64,000 nucleotides of DNA from Escarpia spicata. Its lineage: Eukaryota > Annelida > Polychaeta > Sabellida > Siboglinidae. A model generated the notes under the pieces. That model was not told where the DNA came from. It did not search any database and was given only the letters and a program-made list of their open reading frames with translations. Within the stretch, counting starts at the first letter, position 1. Each line of letters starts with the position of its first letter. The DNA is taken from positions 58,544,000 through 58,607,999 of the forward strand of contig OZ023205.1 in assembly GCA_963995525.1 (NCBI GenBank), read 5' to 3'. This document shows positions 11,499 to 24,984 of the stretch, piece by piece. Both the position numbers and the translations under genes were made by a program.

Positions 11499-14172
11499 GT
11501 ACACACACACACATACGCATGTTTATACGCCAAGTTTCTTCAAATTAGCACAGTTCGTATTTATAATTTAGTACTATTATAATCACAAAATGTATTCTAA
11601 CAAATAACCCCATAACGGTGTGTTGCATGCACAAAACACATACAGTATGACGATAGGTTGATACTTTCAGTAGTAGTATTTTATACGTACATCATCTCCT
11701 TGTACATTTGCCGCTGGCGTCTTCATGCCGGCGTTGAACATGGAGCCGTCGACGGAGCAGTAGAGTGAGTTGCCAGGAGCTCCTACCCCATTGCCATTGG
11801 GGAAGCAGTCGTTGCTGAGAATGCCTTGTACATTCGCGCCTGCACCAGCCTTCCTGTAGTACATGGTGATCACCAGCTGGTTGAAACTGTCGTAGTTGTT
11901 GGAGAAAAAGGGAACCTCTAGGCGACTGTCACTGCCAAGGAAGTGTCCGCACTGACTGCCAGGTATCGGACACACGCTGTTGTCGTTGACCAGTTCCACA
12001 CCGTCGTTGTACACATATACGCCGTTGTCCGCCAACTGCCATTGGTTTTCGAAGTTGATGCAGAACAGCTTACGTTCCTCTTCTGTAGGTTAAACAATAC
12101 AAACAAAACAACTCATGAGAAATGTTCATCCACTGCCATAATGCATGTGATTTTACGTAACACGTTTAATTTTTATCATCGAATTTACGATTGAAATTGT
12201 TAGACCCGCGGTACTGTTACAATTAGCACAATGGGTGTCAGTTGGAAAGAGTGATGTGCATCTATAAAATCAAACGTTTTTTTCACGAAGGTTTGTATGA
12301 CAAACATGCCGTCTACGTATGAGCACACTATTTATAATGTGAGTATTGATGTCCACTAACCAAATGTCGCATGTGGCACACCGCCAGTCACAGCTGTGAA
12401 GGTTCCACAGACGCCTGTGTTGTTAGGATCAGAGAAGACTTCGACACAGGTCAACTTATCCTGATCCCAGAACGTGCAGTTGGGGCACGTCATGGGGAAG
12501 ACGTTCCACTTGTCGGGGCCACCGGTCGGCTCGCACATGTAGAACTTCTGGCAATTGTTGGGGTCGGCCGCGAAGCCGGGAGTGCTCTTTGTCAGGTTGT
12601 AGCACAACGAACACTTCTCTGTTTGGACATAATCAAGAAATGCATTATGTGCTTGAATGTCGTAGGAGGTAGAGGAAAGCACGCTCACACGCGAATCATT
12701 TCCAAAAAAACAAACGTTTATTTCAAAACGTTTATCCATAAAACGCGCTCACCTGTTTCTCCTTATCTCACAAAATCACATGGTTATAATGGATGAAATG
12801 TACACAGTCCAGTTGACACGTTGGTGACTTACAACCATCATGTTGACACGATTCTCCTGTGAAGTCGTCGTACGTCCATCAATAGAGCACAAAAGAGCAC
12901 ATATCTACATTGAGCAGGACTGGAATTCAGAACGATCCAAAAACAAATTGTGTTGCATTTAGAATTATTAATTAGGTCAAGTAATACATCAATCAAAATA
13001 TTTAATGTAATTATTTTAGTGGAGGTCTGCCGAGAATTTCCGCGACCTGTCATAAAGGAAAGGACGGTGACATACCTTGCGCTTTAAACGGGGAATGTGG
13101 ATCGTCTTTATAGCAGCACATGCTCTCCGGGAGCGGGTAATCTTCCCATGGGCTGTACACATCAATTCCGTCTACTTTCGGAATCCAGGGAATTCGGTCA
13201 CTGTGAGGACAATGCATCGCTTCTACAGCAAAACACGGTAGGTACAGCACAAATACTATTGACAATATCACATCAGTTCAATTAATTTCGATAAATGTAT
13301 ATATTCGTGGTATTCGTCTTAAGCTCGGCATACATGTTACGATGTTCTTCAACTCGGCATACGTGTTACGATGTTCTTCAACTCGGCATACGTGTTACGA
13401 TGTTCTTCAACTCGGCATACGTGTTACGATGTTCTTCAACTCGGCATACGTGTTACGATGTTCTTCAACTCGAGTCGCAGCAATAATCTATTAATTTGTT
13501 TTAGCGTGCTGGGAAAACAGTATTTTGGAATCATTTCCAAAAAACAAAATTTTTATTTCAAAACGTTTATCCATAAAATTCCCATATACTCAAAAAACTA
13601 CCCAACTTTAAAACACTATCGTGAATAAATGTTACCAGCCAAATACAAATGTTGCCCTTGTGTTTTGTTCCGTTCTTATGGAATGGTCTTGATCTTTTTC
13701 TGGGCCCACTATATTAAGTCAGGGATGGTAGTATATATGACTTATCTTGGCAATGAATCTACGTGTTGTAGTGGTTTTGTAATGCACTGGCGTACGTTAT
13801 TCACTGTACATATTAAATATTCTACCGGTTATACCATGTGATGAGTTCATAATATTATGTATAATATAACTACACTCGTCTCTACATCGTGGCATATATA
13901 TATATATGTATAATCACAATTGATGATACAACCAATGCTATTCAAACTCGTCCCAGATTATCATATTTTATTAGTGGATACAATAATCTCCTCTGTTGTT
14001 TTGTTTTACATCATACATATCATTTTTATAAGATGGGTTGAAACTGTTTCGCTTGTTGCAGATAGAACCCGAGTCGAGTACTTAATGCAACCGTTTGACA
14101 AGTAGTGCCACTTACCGGCTGCGGTCAGCGCCATCACCAAACACACTCCAATCTGTATCCACGCCATAATTG
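9142..14172 (-). CDS. Secreted chitin-binding (peritrophin-A/CBM14) and laminin-G-like protein, 361 residues
   Basis: Seven coding exons (minus): 14172-14116 (ATG at 14167), 13222-13076, 12618-12361, 12082-11691, 10846-10726, 9487-9399 and 9168-9142. Each is bounded by AG acceptors and GT donors, for example CCG|GTAAGT, G|GTATGT, GAT|GTACGT, TG|GTGAGC and GAA|GTAAGT. Coding parts sum to 1086 nt with phases agreeing at every junction. Residues 1-17 are a hydrophobic signal peptide. Residues 18-66 are Cys-containing and unassigned. Residues 68-125 are a chitin-binding type 2 domain (C-S-L-C, N-N-C-Q-K-F-Y-M-C, M-T-C-P-N-C, L-T-C). Residues 153-361 form a laminin-G/concanavalin-like domain ending with C-P-L-V-I-G, F-F-E-G-Y-M-D-E and I-C-F-Y. 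The CBM14 plus LamG pairing is known from molluscan shell-matrix proteins of the Pif type, but here no VWA domain is present. Extracellular matrix or chitin-surface binding is inferred. Confidence 0.85.
10082..10540. repeat. Region bounded by short inverted repeats (possible MITE) inside a LamG-gene intron
   Basis: The TCCGCCATTCGGGAGGT-like sequence at about 10188-10203 recurs inverted near 10515-10530 (CCTCCAGAATGGCGGA). On the + strand 10107-10200 is open and ends at a good donor (GAG|GTAAGC), but no homology is recognised. It may be a small DNA element or a foreign exon captured in the intron. Confidence 0.3.
10965..11010 (-). mobile_element. 3'-end fragment of the CR1/L2-like LINE family
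   Basis: On the minus strand this reads a CTGGATGGCAATCTTGTT-type 3' end followed by the TTAAATCTTG tail. It matches the ends of the copies at 37.85, 39.1 and 54.4 kb. It is a heavily 5'-truncated insertion in an intron of the chitin-binding/LamG gene. Confidence 0.7.
11410..11514. repeat. (CA)n microsatellite
   Basis: An almost pure CA run of about 85 bp is followed by ACATACGT and a second short CA run. It lies within an intron of the chitin-binding/LamG gene. Confidence 0.97.
13322..13472. repeat. 30-bp minisatellite, five copies
   Basis: About five nearly identical 30-bp units contain CTCGGCATACGTG and TTACGATGTTCTTCAA. Only the first copy differs (ACATG for ACGTG). It lies in the intron between the signal-peptide exon and the next coding exon of the chitin-binding/LamG gene. 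The open frames through it reflect the unit length being a multiple of three. Confidence 0.95.
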
Positions 14173-14585
14173 CTAGGAAAAAACAACGTGTCATACATTA
14201 TTTTCGGCAATAGTCTATCGAGCTGTTTTGTATAAAAGTGTACAATCATGCGTGCGTCACTAATTAGACGAAATAAATGGATGGATTAATCGTAACAGAT
14301 TGAACGACGACTTAGAATCACGGTTGTTTACAGGAAAAGCATGTATAGTCAAAAAACCACACACACGCACGCATAAGGGCACGCATACTTACGCGCACAT
14401 ACACGCACAAGCATACGCACACACACACGCGCGCGCGAATGCAGGCGCATTTAAACTTAACACGCCTACAATAAACTGTACAAATGAAATTAAAGGTTCG
14501 GCCCACTGCATGTCTTACTGATTTAAAATGTCCTTAATTGCAGCAGTGACTGTAAAATCAAAAGAAAAAGCGTTGCAATACATAC

Positions 14586-14720
14586 CCCAAGTATTTCGAC
14601 TGGTGGTGCTGTTCTGAAGACGTCTTCGGTCGAATAATTGTGACTGTGTTTTGCGCTGTTTTATAGTGGTCGTGGTGGCAGGCACACACCTCATCCTACG
14701 CCGCCATATCGACTTACTTG
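14586..14720 (-). other. Possible 5' UTR exon and promoter side of the chitin-binding/LamG gene
   Basis: The first coding exon has an acceptor (TTTTTTCCTAG) just 5 bases before its ATG, so at least one noncoding exon must lie upstream. A good donor (GGG|GTATGT) at 14586-14585 on the minus strand is the nearest candidate. The transcription start is not resolved, and no clear TATA box was assigned. Confidence 0.35.
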
Positions 14721-14724
14721 ACAT

Positions 14725-15205
14725 ACGATATCAGCGACCATAGTCCCTTGTGATCGTCAAGGGCAAATCGGAGACTACCTGTACGCCAACATCACGATCT
14801 CATTTGACGTCATATAGTTTGAGTTTGGTGCGGGACACTCAATTTCATTGTGATACCTGTTTGTGTGTTTATTTGTTGCTTGTTATGGATCAAATGTCAC
14901 AATTAAATCTGAATGATCGGAGGTTATTTCATATTCAACTAGGCTTTGACACTCCTCCACGTGATGGCAGCTCTCACGTTGATAATATTATTATCTTCGG
15001 TTATTCTTCCCCATAGTAATTCAGAGTAGTTGGTAATAGATTTACAATGCCGTTTTCATCGACTTATCTCTTGCTCTTTCCCTTTGCTGTTTTCAGATGA
15101 TTCGTTGGTGCTAAGTTGTTAGATTTTTTTAATTGAAATACATTATCATAAGCGGGTGGTGATATTTACCATGTTTCGCATATGCCCAACTGTTATATTT
15201 ACTGG
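14725..15205. other. Intergenic, nothing recognised
   Basis: No conserved frame, RNA gene or repeat is evident. This is the likely upstream flank of the minus-strand chitin-binding/LamG gene. Confidence 0.4.
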
Positions 15206-15209
15206 TGCT

Positions 15210-16139
<930 letters not shown>

Positions 16140-18465
16140 CTTGAATCTATATTTTTTGGAAATTCAAGGTAATCATAATAAACCTTTTATAGTAGGTGTA
16201 ATTTATTGACCTAACGCTGCTCCTCGTGCAGATGTCAATATGTTTATAAGTAAAATAATAGAAATACATGATAAAATATCAAATGAAAATAAAATTGTTT
16301 ATTTATTGGGCGACTATAACACTAATTTGCTCAACTTTGTCACCCATAAAAAAACAATGACTTCATAGATAATGTAATATCCCAAGGATGTATTCCGCAT
16401 ATAACCAAACCAACACGAATAACATCATATTCTTCACTTATAGACCACTTATATTCAAATCATACTCATCCTAGTCATGAATCGGGGATAATTATCAATG
16501 ATATAGCCGATCATCTTGGAATATTTCATATTATTTATTGTAGACCTCGTCCACAAAAATCAGTATATAGGCAGGTACGACAGTTGACCCCAAAAAACAT
16601 TGGATCATTAAAAAATATATTAGATATGGCTGATTACTCAACTGTACTATCCACTGCCGATGCGAATGAAGCTCATTATAATTTTATGATAATATACAAA
16701 TCACGTTTCGAAATATGTTGTCCAATTAAATCTGTGAAGTTTAAGAAAACATACATTACACGAGAACCATGGATTACTTCAGGCAAAATTAATAAAACAA
16801 AGTTACCTCGAAAGAAATTAAAGACCTAATCCAGAAATCATCAATAAATATAGAGAATATTGTAGTCTTTAATAAGATTAAACGAGCAGCAAAAAGTGCT
16901 TATTATACATAAATGCTAGAAGAATGTAAGCACAATATCAAAGAATCATGGGCTGTATTACGACAAGCTATACATAAACAAAAAGAATTCCCCAAACTAC
17001 CTGCAACCTTCATCATAAACGGACAAGAGAATACAAAAAATGTAATAATTGTTTTGTTGGAATAGGTAAATCGATAAGCAACTCAATAGTACTTCCTGTA
17101 AAGCAATTTGAAACACATCTATGAGGAAGCTATCCCGTAAATGTTTTTTCATGCAACCAACGCAGACAGAAGGAAAGAGAAATATTTGTACGAAAACTTA
17201 AAACTAAATACACTGAAGGTTTCGACGGTCTGTCCATTAAACTACTGCAAGCGACCATACACGAAGTAGCCACCCCGCTTGAGCATATACTAAACTAATC
17301 CTTTGTCACGGGAATTGTTCCTGAAAACTTAAAAACTGTAAAAGTCATTCCCAAAACTGCAAAAGTCATTCCCGTCTTCAAATCAGGTAACAATAAACTG
17401 TTCAACAATTATAGACATATACGTATTCTAACCGCGATTTATAAAATAATGGAAACAATTGTATGCAATAAATTAATAATGTTCTTAAAAAAATGTAACA
17501 TTTTGTGTAAACACCAATATGGGTTTCGTGTAAAACATTCTACTATTCAACCAATACTGCATCTGCTTAACGATATTGCAGATGCAAACCATAAAATAAC
17601 AAAAGACCCTACATTGGCTGTGTTTGTGGACCTTTCAAAGGTCCACAAACACAGCCAATGATAAACCATGATATTTTATTGCACAAATTAAACTTTTATG
17701 GAATTCGGGGAATTAGCAATAAATGGTTTGTAAGTTATTTATCAAATCGAAAACAATATACTGAGATACACAAATGTCAATCATCTCCAAAACATAATAA
17801 GTGGAGTGCCCCAAGCATCCATACTTGGACCAATCTTATTTTTAATTTATATCAATGATATAACTAACTCTACGTCTCTGAATAATTTATTATCTTTTGC
17901 AGATGACACAACTGTATACCAATCAGGTCCTCATATTGATACTTTAATTGACAGCATAAACCAAGAATTATACATTTGTACGATTGGCTTTGTGCGAATA
18001 AATTGACATTAAATATAAAAAGACATACTTTTGCAGATGTAGTCCACCGAATACCAAATACCAGGGCAATAACTGTATTAAAATAAACAGTGAAATTATT
18101 AATCATGTTGGAAAGGATAACAAAGAAAAATCGGTGAAGTTCTAGGGAATACATATCTCACTATTTATGTATCACCATACTACACTGCCTGAATGTTTCA
18201 AACATTATATACCAAAAACGAATCTAGCCACTAACACCATAATTACTAGACAATGTAACCTCTTATATATAGAGAAGCCGAGAACACATTTTTCATCTAA
18301 ATTACCTAAACACCATTTTATAAAACTATGGAATAATCTTGGTTATAAGATACAAAACGTCAAATCAAGACAAAAATTCAAATTGTTATTATCCAAGCAA
18401 TATCTAGACAACTATCTTAGCCACGTGCATTGTATAAATCCCAGATGTGCGGAGTGCAATTAAAC
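16140..18465 (+). pseudogene. APE-type LINE ORF2 remnant (endonuclease and reverse transcriptase)
   Basis: In order on the + strand: endonuclease with I-V-G-V-I-Y-R-P-N (16185-16215), L-G-D-Y-N-T-N (16300-16330), I-T-K-P-T-R-I and a S-D-H-L-P-like A-D-H-L-G. A linker with R-E-P-W-I-T-S-G follows (about 16760). RT then reads from G-F-D-G-L-S (17215), through Q-Y-G-F-R, V-F-V-D-L-S-K (17620), N-H-D-I-L-L, P-Q-A-S-I-L-G-P and F-A-D-D-T (17895). The C-terminal tail ends in C-I-N-P-R-C-A-E-C near 18460. Many stops and frameshifts are present, plus a large internal deletion near 18150. The K-A-F-D-T motif is replaced by a palindrome (17612-17660). It is inactive. Confidence 0.85.
17612..17660. repeat. 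49-bp palindrome replacing a reverse transcriptase motif
   Basis: CATTGGCTGTGTTTGTGG and its continuation to 17635 are repeated as an exact reverse complement at 17637-17660, with a single central base (C, 17636). The left arm is the normal RT sequence coding F-V-D-L-S-K. The right arm occupies the place where the A-F-D-T-(I/V) codons should be, just before N-H-D-I-L. Confidence 0.95.
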
Positions 18466-19608
18466 ATTTGTTTACTTTTTATATTTATATCTATGTTTGG
18501 ATCCGCACACATTTCTTATAATTGTTTTTTAACAGTAATTTCCTATAATAATTCGTTTCCTTCTCCATCGCAGACCGTTGTCATACAGAATATATCATAC
18601 ACTTGTGATAATAATCGTATACGTATGTATAAATATATTTCGAAATGTATGTTTATGGGATCACAGGAAAACGGCATATAACATGCCATGCGACCACCAT
18701 GCAACACAACTTTATTTTTTAAATGGTTGTTGTGTGTATGTATACCATTATATTGTTGTTGTTGCAAAATAAATTGATTTGATTTGGTAATATCACGAAA
18801 TGAATAATATGCACTGTTCCTAAATATTTTTTTTAGAATCACACCTTTTCAAAGTAGGATGAAGCCAGTACAACGAGACCTCTGAAAGCCAATTTTCAAA
18901 CACTTGATATTGCTCTAAGAAAACAGGTAGCTGTGTACAGTTATTTTAAGCTGCATAAATAAGTATCCGGTTACAGACAGTGGCTCATTCGAATACCGTC
19001 TCGACATCTCTATGAAGCATTCAGCTAGGCTGCAATTATTGCGCAAAAGTTATTCATTCACATAACATATTATCAACTTTCTACTCTCTATAACGGCGTA
19101 CTGATTTATACAGTTGGGCGAACTGTAGCAACGTCGGGTGAAGAACATTGCTCAAGCTTCACAAATGTAGCTGGACGATTCAAGCCTAGGTTATTTCGAT
19201 TGACAGCCCGATGGTCTAACCTCGTCGCCACCGCACGTCTCTGGATGGATAGTTTCAGCCCCAATATACACAAACTCATAATAAAAGTGGAGATGTTTAA
19301 ATAAAATAGTATGGTTAATAATATCGCAGTAAATGATATAGAACGATCAATAAATGTACCGACATTACGCTAATGTGTTTATGGTATTGATTAATTTGAA
19401 GAAAAAAAAATTTCCTTTGCATCATACTATACAGTAGTATGTTATTTGTGAAAACGAATTGCGATTTGTTGAAATAAATGAAATAAAACACGTACGATAT
19501 TTTTTTCGCCAACATATAATTATTATAACACAATTCGGAAAATATATTTACAAACAGTTCACCCCCCCCCCGCCCCCCGTGTTCAGATATCACTGTCGAG
19601 CCAAGCCA
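18466..19608. other. No recognised gene
   Basis: AT-rich sequence with no domain-bearing frame. It includes the probable 3' flank of the LINE at 16.1-18.5 kb and a C-rich run at 19562-19577. Confidence 0.4.
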
Positions 19609-19923
19609 TCACGAGACAGCCAGAAGATTTGCGGCGGCGACAATGTTGCAGTGGTCCTGAAGCACCGGTAGCTCCCCCAATATGAATTTAGTTCCCGCGT
19701 CATTGCCTCTGAAACTTGAAATGCAGAAAACTTTCATTCCCCACTCGACTTTTAAGAGTTTCATCTTGCCGTCAAAATGTGTATGGTTGACATAAATCGC
19801 AAGGAACCTTTTGTCCTCCATCGGATAGAATTTAAAATTGTGCAAATGATCAATATGTATTTTTCTGAACGCAAAAGCAAGCACATATATAATACTATTC
19901 CTATTGAATAACTGGACGATCAA
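19609..19923 (-). CDS. Unrecognised open frame, possible terminal exon
   Basis: This is a 105-codon minus-strand frame with varied composition, unlike the repeat-derived frames nearby. It includes F-R-K-I-H-I-D-H-L-H, an F-D-G-K-M-K block and ends G-E-L-P-V-L-Q...L-L-A-V-S before the stop. A possible acceptor (CCGCTAAG) lies just upstream on the minus strand. I do not recognise the family, and no polyadenylation signal was found close by. It may be a host exon, a transposon remnant or chance. Confidence 0.25.
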   Translation of the reverse strand: MIVQLFNRNSIIYVLAFAFRKIHIDHLHNFKFYPMEDKRFLAIYVNHTHFDGKMKLLKVEWGMKVFCISSFRGNDAGTKFILGELPVLQDHCNIVAAANLLAVS

Positions 19924-20590
19924 TTTCTTAGCGGCATCAGGTAGCCTACATAAGCGTCTACGAGAAACATAATCGAATATACTGCGAGTTTAGTCTGGCG
20001 GATGCAATTAACGTATATTTCCTTGATAGTTCCATTTGAACTAGCGTAGCTAGTATAGGTAACATGACTAGGACAGACTTATATTTATGCCTTTATTTTC
20101 AACGTTATTACCGGCTTATTTATTGAAGCAATACCATCAGAGTTCGTCATTAAACAAACTAAGGATATATTATGTTACTACGCTAAAGCGGTGATGAAAC
20201 ATAGAGCAGGCAATACAACACTTTACCGACAGCTCGTGATACAATCACACCACTTAGTCTACACGCCTACAGGGCCGTTTGGAACAGTATGAGTGCGAAC
20301 TTTTTGAAAACCCGATTCCACAAGAGATGGAATACTATGTGATACGATAGTATTCTATATGTTTTATTCCATTTGCAATGTATTATGTTGTATGCTTTGT
20401 TGAATTTCAAGAAGAAGTGACTACAAACAAATGCCTTATTAAGGTGTGTATATATATATACATTGCATACAGAAGAAATTAATGTGCCACCACGTAGAGC
20501 CTACATATCATAGCATGAGTTTCACAGGCAAAACAATTTGTCTAGTGCAAAGACGTACATTGCTAAACTACTGATTTTGTGAATCGTCCC
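19924..20590. other. No recognised gene
   Basis: Nothing beyond a short TATATA run near 20450 stands out. Confidence 0.4.
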
Positions 20591-20621
20591 TTTGTCCGAC
20601 TTGCAACGACATGCCGAAACT

Positions 20622-20721
20622 AAGCTGCATACCTTGCTGTGCCGTGGTTATGCGACCGGATCAGTGCACGTTCATATGTATATATATATATATACACATA
20701 TATATATACATATGAACGTTC

Positions 20722-20762
<41 letters not shown>

Positions 20763-20827
20763 TACATACATACAGCTGCATACCTTGCTGTGCCGTGATT
20801 ATGCGACCGGATCAGTGCACGTTCATA

Positions 20828-20865
<38 letters not shown>

Positions 20866-21030
20866 CATATGAACGTTCATATTTATATATACATACAGCT
20901 GCATACCTTGCTGTGCCGTGGTTATGCGACCGGATCAGTGCACGTTCATATGTATATATATATATACATGCATACATACGAACGTTCATATATATATATA
21001 TATATGTGTATATATATATATACATATGCG
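20622..21030. repeat. Three tandem copies of a unit carrying an AT hairpin
   Basis: A block beginning AGCTGCATACCTTGCTGTGC and ending GATCAGTGCACGTTCATATG recurs at 20622, 20774 and 20897. Each is followed by a (TA)n stretch flanked by ATATGTATATA and TATACATATGAACGTTCATAT, so each unit can fold into a long hairpin closed by the complementary CGTTCATATG/CATATGAACG ends. Unit lengths are about 152 and 123 bp and differ mainly in the TA run. Confidence 0.9.
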
Positions 21031-22110
21031 CGAAGGTGACTGAGATATTATCCGTCTATGCTCAAGCCTCTGGTTTCCCAGGTCAGTCTTCGGAATATGC
21101 TTCCGAGTGTTGCTGTAGAAAGCTTGGGCGATATGGTGTCACCCTATCGTACTCCTCTCTTGATGTTGATCTCGTTGCTCTTTTTGTTCAGGTGGACTGT
21201 CATCGAGCTATTGGTGTAGATGTGTTTCTGGAGTTCGATGTATACTTCTTCTGTCCCCTGTTCTTCAACGGGGGTCAGTATTGCTTGAGTTTGCACCGAG
21301 TCCAAATTCCTTCTCGTAGTCGACGAAAGCGATGCATAGCGGCATATATATTCTAAGCACTTCTCTTTCAGTTGGTATACGACGTGTATGTGGTCTGTCG
21401 CTTAATACCTGTTTCTGTTAGATAACTGACATATCGATATGTAGTTCTTTAAGTCATTCGTATTTCCTTTCTTGAAGATTATCACCATCTTTGCGTTCTT
21501 CCATGCGGTGGGTATTCGTCTTTCTGATAAGCATTTAGTATACAGCTTAGCCAGTGTTCATATGGTCGTTGCCTGATGTCTTCCAATTCTTCATATCTCT
21601 TAGCGCTGCTTCCATCTCCCATTGCGTTATTTCTGGTACCTCTTTCGGGTCGGTGTGAACTATGGTACTCTGTTCACTGTCGTATAGATCGGTGTAGAAT
21701 TCTTCTATTCGTTCCATGATCATATCTTGGTCTTGTATTTCTCTACGCTGCTTGTCTAGAAGTGGGGCTGGTGCTGTTAGCCCTCCCTCACAATATTTTA
21801 TTTTCATTTCTTGTTTATGAGAAAGCTAGCCTACTCGTGCTTGGCCGTTGTTCGCCATGGAATTGTATAAGTCCCAGTAGGTGGCAGCTTCGTAAGGTAG
21901 TGGTGAAGCATTCCTCTCTTGTTCTGACTTCTTTGATCCCGATCACATTCCATACCAACCTGATTTCCCTAAGTTCTTCCTCTAGTTCTTGTGTCTGTTC
22001 ATATTTTAGTAGTGTTCTTATGTTGTATGTTGCTATCTTCAGTCTACTTACCTTCTCTCGGCGGCTCTGCTTGATCCACCTATTCTTAGCACCCCTTGCA
22101 CGTAGCCCTA
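21031..22110 (-). pseudogene. LINE remnant, endonuclease start to RT linker
   Basis: Near 22055-21990 the minus strand reads K-I-A-T-Y-N-I-R-T-L-L-K-Y and E-E-E-L-R-E-I-R, the first endonuclease block of RTE/CR1-type elements. At 21807-21547 an E-F-Y-T-D-L-Y linker and a K-T-S-G-N-D-H block mark the approach to RT. RT itself is badly degraded to about 21040. The + strand frames here are shadows. Confidence 0.7.
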
Positions 22111-22249
22111 GTTGACCCGAACCGCCTCATTGGCTTCATTGTACTTTGCATGCTGGTGTTGTTGGCCTACCTTTCCACGTTGGCCGGTGCGGGTTGGAAG
22201 AGGGGGGGGGGGGAGATGTAGGGTGAATGAAATTGCCCACGTTTTGATA

Positions 22250-22336
22250 TGGCGGCCGAACCAGTACCGAACCACTACCCTGCGCTGGGATTCGAACAGT
22301 CCGGCATTCTAACCACTCTGCCATTGCGCCCCATAA
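22250..22336 (-). mobile_element. tRNA-like SINE head
   Basis: The minus strand reads GGGGCGCAATGGCAGAGTGG, then TTAGAATGCCGGACT and GTTCGAATCCCAGCGC, which are clear box A and box B regions. The interval between them is shorter than in a complete tRNA and no acceptor stem closes, so this is a SINE head and not a tRNA gene. A G-rich run (C-rich on the minus strand) follows at 22201-22213. Confidence 0.65.
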
Positions 22337-22364
22337 TAGTATATCTATGTTATGGAATATTCTG

Positions 22365-22615
22365 ACATCCATTAAGCGCTGGGCATAGCTACAAATTATA
22401 TAAACTTTGCATGGGCTAATAGTATATATAAACAACTTATAAATATAACACAATAAAGATAAATATTATATATACATTATATATATATATATATTATTTA
22501 TCTTTATTTATTATAATTATAAGTTGTCTATATAAATAGCATAGTGATTTGTTGAAGCTATTAGCCCATGCAAAGTAAATATAATTTGTAGCTATGCCCA
22601 GCGTTTAATGGAAGT
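22365..22615. repeat. Long imperfect inverted repeat (MITE-like hairpin)
   Basis: Arms of about 105 bp (22365-22470 and 22505-22615) pair almost completely, including GCTGGGCATAGCTACAAATT and TTTGCATGGGCTAATAG. A (TA)n loop with TAAAGATAAATA/TATTTATCTTTA separates them. The whole segment folds as a hairpin of about 250 bp, typical of foldback elements. No coding content. Confidence 0.85.
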
Positions 22616-22785
22616 CAGTAGATTCCAAATTTGTAACGCCAGTGGTTGTGTTACCCACTGCAGGGTTAGGACTTCAACGCACAACGTGTCCCTTTTGGGA
22701 GGACACAATACACAACATACGCAGTACACTCTGGACTAGTTGACAACTTAAAGTTTTATATAAAGTTGACAACTTAAAGTTTCAT

Positions 22786-23906
<1,121 letters not shown>

Positions 23907-24984
23907 TCAAAGTACTCAATTATAAAATTAATATGATCATATCTACTATGCATCCAACAGTCCAATGCGGCATATTTTAACGTGGAACGAAATTGATCGA
24001 CGTAAATATATATTTTGTCGGCTGCAGCGCCATCCGAAAGATGGGCATTTTTGCTATAGTGTGTATAACGGTATAAACAAAACAGTCTAGTACCGCTTCA
24101 ATCTTATATTGCGCGATCCAAATACGTTTCCAAAGGGCAAGGGTGAACAATCAGACTGGACGATAATGGCAGAGGATCGCCTTAGATGAAGACGATACAT
24201 CGAGTGGGGCTGAAAAGACGTGACACTCGCTCCCCAAGTATTCTCGTGCAGACGACAAAGATGGCGTATGTGTGATTGGCATCTGATATGTTAGCACATT
24301 GGCCTGATTGTGTAGCGTGATGTCAGCGTTGTGGCGTGATGTTAGTCTCCAATGACGGATTTAACTGCATGTCTTCGGTGTTTGCGAAATCAAATGAACA
24401 GGTGCAAGAGACAATAAATAGTTATAGCACGAAATGTATCCAAACCGTATTACTGCATTGTCGTCCCCACAATAAACTTTAATGGTAAGATTACTTCGGG
24501 CGCTGTTGGTGCATTTTTGTATTAACTAAGATGTGGTGGTATTGCTTGTCGATATAAATTTCCTAAAGTTTGTTCTACAAATTACCGGAGCGTGGTGAAT
24601 ATTTGGGGCTGACCTGCTGCCGGACTATAAGTCGTTAGACGGAGGAGAGGGTGATCAATGTTGGATATTTTTCGCAGTGTCGATTGGGTAGTGTTGGGGA
24701 TTTTTTTCACATTTTGAGAACGGTCAGTGTTTGAGCGTTTTCACTGTTCTAGGGAGGTGGTAGTGTTGTTGTCTTCGCGGTTCCGGGGAGGGTAGTGTTG
24801 AATATTTTTGGAAGCCTCGAACTGGGCTTAGTCCCCTACGCTAATTATTGGGTGCTCAACCCCAAGATCCTCGTTTTGACGACGGTGTTTTTCTTTCGGT
24901 GAAAAAAACAATATTACCAACGAGCAAAAAGTTAGGCCGCCATTCAATATACCACAGCCTAAAAATATCCACATCAACACTTGA
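23907..24984. other. No recognised gene
   Basis: No conserved frame was found. G-rich sequence occurs at 24600-24820. Confidence 0.4.

Noticed and set aside
12833..12856. 24-bp micro-exon with strong splice sites (TTCACAG acceptor, GTAAGT donor) in the chitin-binding/LamG gene
   Set aside because: Including it creates an immediate stop codon at the next junction, while skipping it keeps phase and gives a continuous frame.
22250..22336. True tRNA gene
   Set aside because: Box A and box B are present, but the arm between them is too short and no acceptor stem closes. SINE head preferred.
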